Below are positions 8,282 through 16,518 of a stretch of DNA of 55,888 bases, piece after piece (the stretch's first letter is position 1; each line of letters opens with the position of its first letter). The stretch lies in the NCBI GenBank assembly GCA_945879115.1, contig CAMDUR010000012.1:1-55888 (forward strand), read 5' to 3'. Source of the stretch: Polynucleobacter meluiroseus. GTDB lineage: Bacteria; Pseudomonadota; Gammaproteobacteria; Burkholderiales; Burkholderiaceae. The translations under genes and the position numbers were made by a program. Below the pieces are notes generated by a model. It saw nothing but the letters and a program-made list of their open reading frames with translations, ran no database searches and was not told the DNA's origin.

Positions 8282-9094
8282 ATGACCCTAGAACTAAGAT
8301 CGCAAGCCTTGCATTGTTTAAGTCTGAATGACCCTGATACCAAGTGTCAAGCGGTCAAGGTTTTGCGTGAGCAATATTTACAGGGTCAAGTTAGTCTCAA
8401 AACTACAGAGAAGATGTCAGCTGAAGGTATTCAGATACCGGGTCGTCCGGAGCAACCGCTTTTGGTAAATCCAGGCTTAGTGAAGCGTCGTTCGATGGTC
8501 ACTGAAGAAGGGCGAGCTGTATTAATGCATGCGCTTGCTCATATTGAATTCAATGCGATTAATCTAGCCTTAGATGCCATCTGGCGGTTTGATGGTTTGC
8601 CAAAAGATTATTACGAGGATTGGTTGAAGGTAGCCTCTGAAGAGGCTTATCACTTTCAACTGCTGAATGGTTATTTAAAAGACCAAGGATTTAGTTACGG
8701 TGTTTTTCCTGCGCACAACAGCTTATGGGAAATGGTCAGCAAAACAACTGATTCCATTCTTGCAAGAATGGCTTTAGTGCCAAGAACAATGGAGTCTAGA
8801 GGGCTTGATGCTTTGCCGCCGATTACAGAAAAGCTAGAGCAAGCCCATGATCATGAGGCTGTCAGAATTTTGCAAATCATTCTGAACGATGAAATAGGTC
8901 ATGTTGAAATTGGCAATCGTTGGTTTAACCACGAGTGTCAACGTCAGCAATTGGATCCAATCCAAGCTTATGCCGATCTTGCCCAAAAATATGAAGCTCC
9001 TAAACTTAGGGGGCCTTTTAATTACTCTGCCAGAAAAGCGGCAGGTTTCACGGATGCTGAGTTAGAAGCTTTGGATATCAAGCAAACCACTTAA
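8282..9094 (+). CDS. DUF455 ferritin-like protein
   Basis: A 270-residue DUF455 protein with a four-helix ferritin-like core. Candidate metal ligands are arranged as in the superfamily: HALAHIEFNAINLA (about residues 84-97), EEAYHFQLL (about 120-128), the HDHEAVRILQ block, and NDEIGHVEIGNRW (about 203-215), with repeated E...ExxH patterns. The family resembles MiaE-type diiron proteins but its substrate is unknown. It stands alone between two oppositely oriented genes. Confidence 0.85.
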   Translation: MTLELRSQALHCLSLNDPDTKCQAVKVLREQYLQGQVSLKTTEKMSAEGIQIPGRPEQPLLVNPGLVKRRSMVTEEGRAVLMHALAHIEFNAINLALDAIWRFDGLPKDYYEDWLKVASEEAYHFQLLNGYLKDQGFSYGVFPAHNSLWEMVSKTTDSILARMALVPRTMESRGLDALPPITEKLEQAHDHEAVRILQIILNDEIGHVEIGNRWFNHECQRQQLDPIQAYADLAQKYEAPKLRGPFNYSARKAAGFTDAELEALDIKQTT

Positions 9095-9114
9095 GCTAAT
9101 CACTTAAAAAATAC

Positions 9115-9900
9115 TCAAATACTGCTGATAAAGCCACCATCTACACGTACGACAGAACCCGTGACATAACTAGCTGGTTGGCTGGCTAAAAATGTTACAA
9201 CAGCAGCAAATTCTTTTGGTTCACCAATGCGCCCGATAGGAATATTTTTAAGGCTCTCTTGAGCAACTTCTTCGACTGTTTTATTTTGACGTTGAGCAAG
9301 CCCTTGATCTAAGGATTTAATTCTGTCGGTGGCGATACGACCGGGGACAACAATATTGGCAGTAATGCCATCTGCCGCTACTTCACTTGAGAGTGTTTTG
9401 GACCATGCGTGTAGTGATGCTCTTAAAGTATTAGAAATAGCAAGGTTACGAAGAGGACTGATCGCACCTGACGAGGTTGTTGTGATGATACGGCCCCATT
9501 TTTTTTGCTTCATAGCAGGTAGCGCTCGATCAGTGATCGTAATCACTGATAAGACCATTTCTTGAAACTTCTCTAGCCATAAGCTTGAAGCTTGTCCTTC
9601 TGCAAGGGTAGTTGGTGGCCCGCCTGTGTTATTAATCAGGATATCAACACTACCCCAAGTTGATTCAATTAAAGAGAAGTTCTGATCAATCACACTAGCT
9701 TCTGCTAAATCCCAAGGAATAACTAAAGATTCACCACCAAGACTTTTAATTTGTTCAGCTGTTGAATTGAGCTTATCAGCAGTACGACCAGCTAGGACAA
9801 CACGAACACCTTCGGCTGCTAAAGCCAAAGCAATGGCTTGACCTAAGCCACTTCCAGCTCCAAAGACCAATGCTATTTTTTGCTTAATTTGTAAATCCAT
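9115..9900 (-). CDS. SDR family oxidoreductase
   Basis: A 261-residue classical short-chain dehydrogenase/reductase. The N-terminal dinucleotide-binding motif is present as GAGSGLGQ (about residues 14-21), NNTGG (about 90-94) replaces the usual NNAG, and the C-terminus carries the VTGSVVRVDGG block. A striking point is the active site: the usual YxxxK is not obvious, since the region after TTTSSGAISPLRNLAISN has Asn where Tyr is expected. It may therefore be an atypical SDR. The substrate cannot be assigned. Confidence 0.8.
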   Translation of the reverse strand: MDLQIKQKIALVFGAGSGLGQAIALALAAEGVRVVLAGRTADKLNSTAEQIKSLGGESLVIPWDLAEASVIDQNFSLIESTWGSVDILINNTGGPPTTLAEGQASSLWLEKFQEMVLSVITITDRALPAMKQKKWGRIITTTSSGAISPLRNLAISNTLRASLHAWSKTLSSEVAADGITANIVVPGRIATDRIKSLDQGLAQRQNKTVEEVAQESLKNIPIGRIGEPKEFAAVVTFLASQPASYVTGSVVRVDGGFISSI

Positions 9901-10078
9901 TTTTTGAACCTAATTCTCGATGAATAAGAAATCCGTATGACAGTCCACTTCATTATGCCTAATGAGCAAGCAGGTAAGTATGTGGCCAAATACAGTGAGC
10001 CAATCTAATTGAATGGACTTGAAGGATATAGATAGTGATATTTGTATGGCTTTTAGGTTAACAACCTACATCCATTGA

Positions 10079-10162
10079 TGGTGCCCCAGGAGAGACTCGA
10101 ACTCTCACGCCTCTCGGCACCGGCTTCTAAGACCGGCGTGTCTACCATTCCACCACCAGGGC
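10079..10162 (-). tRNA. tRNA-Leu(UAG)
   Basis: The reverse strand folds as a class II tRNA: acceptor GCCCTGG/CTGGGGC, long variable arm (TGCCGAGAGGCG), T-arm GAGAG-TTCGAGT-CTCTC, and encoded CCA. The anticodon loop CTTAGAA gives anticodon UAG, reading CUA leucine codons. Class II shape and anticodon agree. Confidence 0.93.
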
Positions 10163-10376
10163 ATAACTGAAAAAGGGAATACATTCAGTTAAGAGCAGAA
10201 TTGTACTAGAAAATATTCAGCCTTTTAGGTTTCCTCCAATTGGCTCTTATGAAGCCACTTAAACAGCCACAAAATACTCATAAGTCACTGTAAAAATCGA
10301 GTATTTTTAGCGGATGATGGGATCACTTTTGGTAGATTTAATAACGTTACGGGTATTTCCCCTGCCAAACTATTGC

Positions 10377-10603
10377 TCAATCTAGAAAGCTACGGGGGCA
10401 GTTAGAGATCATAATGCGGTCCCTGAAGGAACCAGTGGGATTGCCACTTTCCAACTTCAGACAAATCTCTGCGCCATGATGGGGTTCGAAGCTAAGCAAC
10501 TGAATAAAGGGCGAGTTACCGATCCCTGAGAGAGCGGCATCATTTGGAAAGTAAGTTACCAGCTTCTGACTAATTCTATAGCTTTGGAAAGAGTATTCCT
10601 TGT
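10377..10603 (-). pseudogene. Decayed N-terminal fragment of a PLP-dependent cysteine/threonine synthase-like enzyme
   Basis: On the minus strand one frame reads GIGNSPFIQLLSF, then AEICLKLESGNPTGSFRDR, matching the N-terminal signature of fold-type II PLP enzymes (GNTPL and NPTGSFKDR). The lysine that would bind PLP is replaced by arginine, the frame hits a stop about 12 codons later, and no rest of the enzyme follows. The ABM gene ends immediately upstream at a TAG. I read it as a relic, not a gene. Confidence 0.55.
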
Positions 10604-10894
10604 CTAGTCAGCAGCAGTTAAATGTACAAACCTAGGCGCTCCATTTAAAAACGGGCCAATCATGCCGAGCATCCCTGTTTCAACGCGCCAAGCGAGGTAC
10701 TTCTCCTGGGCGGCACGATCCGCCCACTTTTCCCACAAAATAATTAGGTCTGGGTTATCTTGATCGAAAAAGGTCTCCACTGATAAGCAACCTGCATAAG
10801 CTCGCGTATCGACTAACGCAGCGAAGAGCAACGAAAGAAATTCTTTTCCTTTTCCTTGGACACAAGGAAATTCAACGATTACTGTATGAGTCAT
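10604..10894 (-). CDS. ABM-domain putative quinol monooxygenase
   Basis: A 96-residue antibiotic-biosynthesis-monooxygenase (YgiN-like) protein. Conserved points are the first strand HTVIVEFPCVQGKGKEF, the RAYAGCLSVETFFD middle, and IILWEKWADRAAQEKYLAWR, the family's E.W.s..a...H block with Arg in place of the usual His. Members are small dimers oxidising quinols or polyketides, or binding haem. Its position next to the island border suggests it belongs to the pre-insertion chromosome. Confidence 0.78.
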   Translation of the reverse strand: MTHTVIVEFPCVQGKGKEFLSLLFAALVDTRAYAGCLSVETFFDQDNPDLIILWEKWADRAAQEKYLAWRVETGMLGMIGPFLNGAPRFVHLTAAD

Positions 10895-11045
10895 AGGGTT
10901 CCCAAAAAATGCTTCTTTGATATTGGCTATATCAGTGCTGCGAAGGTTTCGCTTGCTGCTACAGGCATGACACCACCTTACAGTCTCTTTTTAGAAAAAT
11001 CAACCAGCGGCAGACTTATATTCGTGTAATAACCCTGAAATTAAT

Positions 11046-11093
11046 AAACCCCTTTAAAAACAACGTTTTGATTCGTCGTTTTTAAAGGGGTTT
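11046..11093. terminator. Strong bidirectional hairpin terminator at the island's left border
   Basis: A 20-bp stem with a single G-T wobble (AAACCCCTTTAAAAACAACG against CGTCGTTTTTAAAGGGGTTT) and an 8-base loop. It immediately follows, on the minus strand, the tRNA-Asn 3' fragment at 11092-11121. It is probably the original terminator of tRNA-Asn before the insertion separated them. Confidence 0.75.
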
Positions 11094-11121
11094 TGGCTCC
11101 TCGACCTGGGCTCGAACCAGG
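11092..11121 (-). repeat. Left attachment-site copy: tRNA-Asn 3' fragment
   Basis: Identical over 30 bases to 18690-18719, the T-arm and acceptor 3' half (with CCA) of tRNA-Asn plus two flanking bases. Beyond 11121 only scattered similarity to the tRNA continues (for example an ATTAAC block at 11131-11136), so no functional tRNA can form here. Confidence 0.8.
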
Positions 11122-11296
11122 AGATTACAAATTAACCGAAAACCAGACTCGTATAATCCTGCTTGAAATCAATGGGTTATTAATCAAAAAAAATGCTGTG
11201 TAATAACCCGTATAGTTGAGTTTTGATGATTTACGGTACGCATTTAATAGATCAACTTTAAGTTCTGGGTCATTTAAATCAAGATTTTCAAACTCC

Positions 11297-11344
11297 GCCC
11301 TTCTAAAGGGTAGGTCGCACGTTTGAATCGTGCTTGGCAGGCCA
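11297..11344 (+). pseudogene. 3'-half tRNA fragment, tRNA-Arg(UCU)-like
   Basis: The plus strand shows a T-arm (GCACG-TTTGAAT-CGTGC at 11317-11333), acceptor 3' strand TTGGCAG, discriminator G and encoded CCA (11342-11344), preceded by an anticodon-loop-like CTTCTAA. No complementary 5' acceptor half (CTGCCAA) is seen upstream. It looks like another integration scar or attachment-site remnant. The Arg(UCU) identity is a guess from the loop. Confidence 0.5.
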
Positions 11345-11565
11345 CTACGCACTCAAGCGACAAATCTCAGATTGTTTTACTGTAGCTAATTGCCACAATT
11401 GTGTTCAACAAGGTGTTAAGTTTGTTGAGCGTTAATGGGACCTTGATCTATGGTGACACATCCTGTTAACTAGTAGCCTCCTGTAACTAGAAGGTAGAAT
11501 TTTGTTCTTAATGGAACAGGTATTATGATTTCTTTCCCAATGACCCAGTTGGAAATCCGAAATTT
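11345..11565. other. Non-coding stretch beside the tRNA scars
   Basis: About 220 bases with no supported frame on either strand. Short open stretches are interrupted by stops. It may be debris from past insertions. I see no RNA fold or repeat that I can defend. Confidence 0.3.
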
Positions 11566-12273
11566 TTATAAAGATTTAGCCCAATCAGGAATGTTAATAT
11601 TCAATTTTCCTTTGATCCAGTCATTCAGATAATTGTGTGAAAATTTAACGGCTATATCGCACTTCTTTGGGTCATACGAAAGACTTAACAAAGCCATTTT
11701 TACAATATTGTTGATATAAGCATCATAATTTTTTATGCCTTGCCCCACTGCAATGACCCCGCCCGAAGTTGCTCCGAGTAAAAAATCAGTAGCTGCATCA
11801 ATATTGCCGCAACTAAATTGCTTTAACTTAACACCTGATTTGATATCCGCTGCCATAAGCTCAGCAACTAAAGTGTGGTGGGGAGCATAATCAAACCGCG
11901 TTGCAAACGCTGCCCAAGCAGGATCAAGCTTTGCTCTAATCAGCCACAATCTAAAACCAACGGAGAATCGTTGCCATGGTTCATTCAGGATGTTATAGAC
12001 AGGAAGAATCTCAGTTGTCATTTGATCACTAAGGTTTTGACCAATTTCCTGTATTACTTCTTCAAGTGAATTGAAATAATTATAAAAAGTGCCGCGTGAT
12101 ACTTTTGCCTCGAGAATAATGTCTTCAATTACTGGTGTTGTGCCGGGAGTAACGTTGTTGTAAACGTTCATCGTAGCTTCTAATAGTTTTGATTTCATAT
12201 TAGCTCTCTTTTTTTCCGCTACATCGACCCGATGGTTTCTAGAGGCGCTTGGCGAGTTAGATTTTTTATTCAT
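11566..12273 (-). CDS. TetR/AcrR family transcriptional regulator
   Basis: A 235-residue regulator. The N-terminal helix-turn-helix is clear: LLEATMNVY (helix 1), then VIEDIILEAKVSRGTFYNYFNSLEEVI (about residues 47-73), the TetR recognition helix pattern. The C-terminal domain is unlike any family I recognise and probably senses an aromatic or acyl ligand. It is divergent from the meta-cleavage operon, and TetR proteins usually repress such neighbours. ATG 12273 is preferred over an upstream TTG at 12291. The N-terminal 25 residues are polar and Ser/Lys-rich. Confidence 0.85.
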   Translation of the reverse strand: MNKKSNSPSASRNHRVDVAEKKRANMKSKLLEATMNVYNNVTPGTTPVIEDIILEAKVSRGTFYNYFNSLEEVIQEIGQNLSDQMTTEILPVYNILNEPWQRFSVGFRLWLIRAKLDPAWAAFATRFDYAPHHTLVAELMAADIKSGVKLKQFSCGNIDAATDFLLGATSGGVIAVGQGIKNYDAYINNIVKMALLSLSYDPKKCDIAVKFSHNYLNDWIKGKLNINIPDWAKSL

Positions 12274-12322
12274 TTGCTGTATATCAATCAATATTTATAA
12301 GTAGTGTAGTAGTGATTTACCC

Positions 12323-12335
12323 TTAGAAATTCTAA
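12323..12335. promoter_or_regulatory. Candidate TetR operator, palindrome in divergent promoter region
   Basis: TTAGAA-A-TTCTAA is a perfect 13-base palindrome 50 bases upstream of the tetR start. A second inverted repeat, TCCTA-AATC-TAGGA, lies at 12364-12377, and half-site-like TTCTAAAA recurs near 12396 and 12443. Such sites suit a dimeric repressor controlling both directions. This is sequence inference only. Confidence 0.4.
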
Positions 12336-12555
12336 AACTTAATTCTGCCACCTAAAATTTTCATCCTAAATCTAGGAATATATTTGAGGTAAATAGTTCT
12401 AAAAATCATATGGATAGATGAATCTTATCAGTTTACTGCTTTCTAAAAACTTATATTTTTAAATCTAAATGGCTATGAAACTGAATCTCAAAAAAACTTT
12501 GGCAACTTATACAAATATGTCATTATGACTTAAGCGTTCAACTATAAGGGTGAAA

Positions 12556-13782
12556 ATGATGAGTCAAATTAAAAGTGTCGAAATAAAAGTAAATGATGCA
12601 AATAAGCCCAATACTGCTCTTGATGAGTTGGTTCTGCGGGCCAGAGAATTGGTTCCTCTGCTAGAAAAGAACGCTGTTAAAACAGAGAAAGATCGTCGCA
12701 CTCACCAAGAGAATATAGATGCAATTGAAAAAGCAGGACTATTTAAATTAATGGTGCCAAAAAGATATGGTGGATATCAAGGCACAGTTAAATCTCATTT
12801 GGATGTTACGTCTGTATTAGCTGAGGGATGTGGAAGTACAGCTTGGGTTGTTGCATTAACAAATGTGTGTGCTTGGTTTACAAGTTTATTTTGTGAGCAA
12901 GCTCAGAATGACGTATTTGGTGAAAATAAAAATGCAAGGATATCAGGAGTATTTACGCCATCACCAGATACAAAGCAAGTAGATGGAGGATTAATTATCT
13001 CCGGTAAATGGTATTGGTCTTCAGGATGCCTCCATGCTGATTGGGGAATTTTAGGCGTCTTAGAAAAAGACTCTAATGGGGCTGTAGTAGATCAACATCT
13101 AGCCTTGATCCCAATGAGTGAACTAACGATTGAAGATACTTGGTACACGGCTGGAATGAAAGGTACGGGAAGCAACTGTATTATTGGTAAAGATATTTTT
13201 GTGCCAAGACATCGACTCTTGCCTATGTCAAGAGCAGTTGTGGGTGAGTACCCAACTGAGCTTAAGGATGAAGCGGAATATCGTGCAGCACTTATACCAG
13301 TAGCGGCACTGATATTAATAGGCGCCCAGTTGGGGATAGGAAGGGCTGCATTGAAATATGTTATTGACAAAGCGCCACAAAGAGCAATTTCTTATACTTT
13401 TTTTCAAAAACAAACTGAATCAACATCGTTTCAGCTACAAATTGCTGAGGCAGCATTGAAAATTGATACTGCACACTTGCACGCTTATAGGGCAGCTGCA
13501 GATATTGATAATGCTGCAAAAAGTGGTGTGTATATGGATTATGTAAATCGTGCTCGGTGCAGAGCGGATACAGGTATTGTTGCCAAATTTATTCCTGATG
13601 CTATTGGTGTGTTAGTTTCTGCACATGGTGCGGGTAGTTTTGCAGATGTAAGCCCAATGCAAAGATATTGGAGAGATTCAAATACAGCAGCGAGACATGC
13701 TATAGCTTTACCAGAAACGGGCTTTGAGGTTTATGGTAAGGCGTTATTAAATGTTGAAAATACTGTAACAGCTTTAGTGTAA
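12556..13782 (+). CDS. Two-component flavin-dependent monooxygenase, oxygenase subunit (acyl-CoA dehydrogenase fold, HsaA/HpaH-like)
   Basis: About 408 residues of the acyl-CoA-dehydrogenase-like group D flavin monooxygenases. Visible features are the N-terminal EKDRRTHQENIDAIEKAGLFKLMVPKRYGG segment, GSTAWVVALTN, ISGKWYWSSGCLHADW, and a C-terminal HGAGSFADVSPMQRYWRDSNTAARHA block typical of HsaA and p-hydroxyphenylacetate hydroxylase C2. Such enzymes use reduced flavin supplied by a separate reductase to hydroxylate phenols; the reductase is the next gene, overlapping by one base (TAATG). AAGGG at 12546-12550 serves ATG 12556 or 12559; a GTG at 12550 is too close. Confidence 0.83.
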   Translation: MMSQIKSVEIKVNDANKPNTALDELVLRARELVPLLEKNAVKTEKDRRTHQENIDAIEKAGLFKLMVPKRYGGYQGTVKSHLDVTSVLAEGCGSTAWVVALTNVCAWFTSLFCEQAQNDVFGENKNARISGVFTPSPDTKQVDGGLIISGKWYWSSGCLHADWGILGVLEKDSNGAVVDQHLALIPMSELTIEDTWYTAGMKGTGSNCIIGKDIFVPRHRLLPMSRAVVGEYPTELKDEAEYRAALIPVAALILIGAQLGIGRAALKYVIDKAPQRAISYTFFQKQTESTSFQLQIAEAALKIDTAHLHAYRAAADIDNAAKSGVYMDYVNRARCRADTGIVAKFIPDAIGVLVSAHGAGSFADVSPMQRYWRDSNTAARHAIALPETGFEVYGKALLNVENTVTALV

Positions 13783-14315
13783 TGAGTACTTTAGAAAAAA
13801 TAGTAAATAAGGTGGATGGGAAATTATTTCGTTCAGTTATGGGGTTGTTTACTAGTGGAGTAACAGTTGTTACTTATTGGGCTGATGGTAAGGAATCCGG
13901 GATGACTGCAAATTCGTTCATCTCAGTTTCATTAGATCCTCCATTGGTTCTAATATCAGTTAAAAGAGAGGGGCGCTTCAATAACTTTGTAAAGAAAGGT
14001 GATAAATATGGAATTACCTTTTTGTCGGACAGTCAGCAAAACATTAGCAGCCATTTTGGTGGGCGGTATGATGAAACATTAGATATCCCTTATTTTTATA
14101 AGAATGACATCCCATTGATTGAGGGCGGGATTGGGCATGTTGTAGTAACGACTGTTGATATTCATCCTGCTGGAGATCATTTGTTATATATAGCTGAAAT
14201 AGAATATTTGGCTCCTGCTGAGCAAGCAAAACCGCTTGTATTTTTTAGCGGAAAATTTAAACAAATTGAAGCGCATTCTCTTGGGTTTGGTTGGTTTACA
14301 AGTGGTGAATGGTGA
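13782..14315 (+). CDS. Flavin reductase family protein (HsaB/HpaC-like)
   Basis: A 177-residue flavin reductase-like protein. The conserved N-terminal block is present: FRSVMGLFTSGVTVVTYWADGKESGMTANSFISVSLDPPLVLISV (about residues 16-60), followed by NNFVKKGDKYGITFLSD. Family members use NAD(P)H to reduce FMN or FAD, which diffuses to the partner oxygenase. Its start codon overlaps the oxygenase stop, so the two are translationally coupled and form one two-component hydroxylase. Confidence 0.87.
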   Translation: MSTLEKIVNKVDGKLFRSVMGLFTSGVTVVTYWADGKESGMTANSFISVSLDPPLVLISVKREGRFNNFVKKGDKYGITFLSDSQQNISSHFGGRYDETLDIPYFYKNDIPLIEGGIGHVVVTTVDIHPAGDHLLYIAEIEYLAPAEQAKPLVFFSGKFKQIEAHSLGFGWFTSGEW

Positions 14316-14372
14316 GTCCTTAGGATTCGATTATTTCTGTTTTTAAACTTATTGATAAAATAAGGTTTTGCA

Positions 14373-15317
14373 ATGAATACACTACTCAAAAGTCACAAAA
14401 GAACGATAGCTGTACATTCAATTAACAAATTTGCATTTAGCGTTCCGGACGTTGCAATTGCATCTAATTTTTATAGATCATTTGGTCTAGATGTTCGTGA
14501 AGAAAATGACAGAATTGATATCTACACTTTTGGCCATCAACATTGTTGGGGGACGGTCTATAAGGGCGGAGATAGAAAAAAATTACAGTATATTAGTTAT
14601 GGAATATATGCTGAGGATGAACCCGAATTTAAAGAAAAAATAAATAAATTGGGAATTGGTATCAGCGGGCATGTAATGGGAGGGAGTGAGGGTATTTGGT
14701 TTTCAAACCCGGATGGCGTAGCCACTCAATTATTAATAGCCCCTAAAATTTCACCATCTAAAAAAACAACACCAGATTCTGCTTTGCCACCTGAATTAGG
14801 TAAAGGTGCTGCACCAAGTCGTAGTAAGGTGCATAAGGTTCAGCCAAGATACCTATCACATGTTTTATTGTTTACGCCTGATGTTTTAAGGATGGTGGAA
14901 TTTTTCAATAATGTGTTAGGTCTCAAGGTGGCTGATTATTCAGCTGACATTATTGCCTTCACTTATACGCCTCATGGTAGTGATCATCATTTAGTGGCTT
15001 TAGCAAAATCTAATGGCCCAGGATTACATCACACCAGTTGGGATGTGGGTAGTTTGAATGATGTCGGCGTAGGTTCCGAGCAAATGCGTAATGCTGGCTC
15101 GAAAAAAGGTTGGGGTGTTGGTCGCCACGTCATAGGATCGAATTATTTTTACTATGTAGAAGATCCGTGGGGTAGTTTTGCAGAATATTCTTTTGATATC
15201 GATTATGTGCCGGCTGGATTTGAATGGCCAGCAGCTGATCATGTACCAGAAGATTCTCTTTATGTATGGGGGCCTCAGTTGCCAGAAAATTTCATATCAA
15301 ATACTGAAATTGTTTAA
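14373..15317 (+). CDS. VOC-family extradiol ring-cleavage dioxygenase
   Basis: A 314-residue type I extradiol dioxygenase with two glyoxalase/VOC domains. The N-terminal module (residues 15-125) lacks an obvious metal site; the C-terminal one (about 158-280) has the 2-His-1-carboxylate ligands: H163 in LSHVLLF, H219 or H220 in GLHHTSWDVG, and E271 in SFAEYSF. The mode of ring cleavage (meta) follows from the family; the catechol substrate is not identifiable. A linker rich in Lys, Pro and Ser joins the domains at 128-155. The upstream gap is 57 bases. Confidence 0.82.
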   Translation: MNTLLKSHKRTIAVHSINKFAFSVPDVAIASNFYRSFGLDVREENDRIDIYTFGHQHCWGTVYKGGDRKKLQYISYGIYAEDEPEFKEKINKLGIGISGHVMGGSEGIWFSNPDGVATQLLIAPKISPSKKTTPDSALPPELGKGAAPSRSKVHKVQPRYLSHVLLFTPDVLRMVEFFNNVLGLKVADYSADIIAFTYTPHGSDHHLVALAKSNGPGLHHTSWDVGSLNDVGVGSEQMRNAGSKKGWGVGRHVIGSNYFYYVEDPWGSFAEYSFDIDYVPAGFEWPAADHVPEDSLYVWGPQLPENFISNTEIV

Positions 15318-15360
15318 TTAAAAATTCAAGAATTTATCAAGTTATCTTAAGGAAAAAAAT

Positions 15361-16230
15361 ATGAAATTAGTAACTTTTACTGCAGATGGAAAAACACGTA
15401 TTGGTAAATTATTTAATGAAAAGACCATTGTTGATTTGTCGACAGCTGTATCTAATTTACCCACTGATATGCGGTCTTTTTTAGAAGCTGGTGATTCAGC
15501 AATGAAATTGGTTAGAGATGTTAAAGAAAGTTCAGGTACTACGTATTCGATTTCAGATGTTACGTTAGAGGCACCAGTACAAAATCCAAGTAAATATCTT
15601 GCGATTGGGATGAATTATAAGGACCACGTAGAAGAGTCACTTCGTAAGGGTATTAAAATGCCTGAGACGCAAGTTTGGTTTAATAAACAGGTTTCATGTG
15701 TAAGTGCTCCATTTGCAAATATTGATAAACCACAAGTATCAGATATGCTTGATTATGAAGTTGAACTTTGTATAGTTATTGGTAAGAAATGTAAAAATGT
15801 ATCCGAGAAAGACGCATTGAGTGTTGTTGCGGGATATATGGTTGCCAACGATGTTAGCGTTCGGGATGTTCAGTGGAAAAGCCCCACATGGACGTTAGGT
15901 AAATCATTCGATACACATGGCCCAATTGGCCCGTGGTTAGTAACGCCTGATGAAATTGCTGACCCTTATAAATTGCGTATGCAATTATTTGTTAATGGGG
16001 AAAAACGTCAAGATAACTTGACGGGGCTAATGGTTTATAACATCCATCAGCAAATTGCACATTTGACCTCAATTTTAACGCTTTACCCTGGGGATTTAAT
16101 TTCAACTGGAACTCCTATGGGGGTCGCTGCAGGTATGGAAACTCCTAAATATCTAAAGGTAGGTGATGTTGTGAAAGCTGAAATTGAGGGATTAGGGTAT
16201 ATCGAGAATAAAGTAGTTTCTGGTTCTTAA
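15361..16230 (+). CDS. Fumarylacetoacetate hydrolase (FAH) family protein
   Basis: A 289-residue FAH-superfamily enzyme. The N-terminal small domain (MKLVTFTADGKTRIGKLF) precedes the catalytic core beginning at KYLAIGMNYKDHVEES (about residues 79-94). Metal-ligand motifs are DYEVELCIVIGKK (about 131-143) and VANDVSVRDVQ (about 160-170), with the substrate-side block LISTGTPMGVAAG. Members hydrolyse, decarboxylate or isomerise acylpyruvates and ring-cleavage products. In this operon it most likely handles the extradiol product, standing in for the alpha/beta hydrolase of many meta pathways. AAGGAAAAAAAT precedes the ATG. Confidence 0.85.
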   Translation: MKLVTFTADGKTRIGKLFNEKTIVDLSTAVSNLPTDMRSFLEAGDSAMKLVRDVKESSGTTYSISDVTLEAPVQNPSKYLAIGMNYKDHVEESLRKGIKMPETQVWFNKQVSCVSAPFANIDKPQVSDMLDYEVELCIVIGKKCKNVSEKDALSVVAGYMVANDVSVRDVQWKSPTWTLGKSFDTHGPIGPWLVTPDEIADPYKLRMQLFVNGEKRQDNLTGLMVYNIHQQIAHLTSILTLYPGDLISTGTPMGVAAGMETPKYLKVGDVVKAEIEGLGYIENKVVSGS

Positions 16231-16238
16231 TTTAATAG

Positions 16239-16440
<202 letters not shown>

Positions 16441-16518
16441 ATTTCCCGTGGCTATAAGATGGATCTATTATCACATTAGACATATTTCTATTTTCAAAAG
16501 ATAAAAAGAGATAATTCA

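Noticed and set aside
11125..11352. A 75-codon minus-strand frame starting near 11352
   Set aside because: Its first part translates the tRNA 3' fragment; the remainder has no recognisable family.
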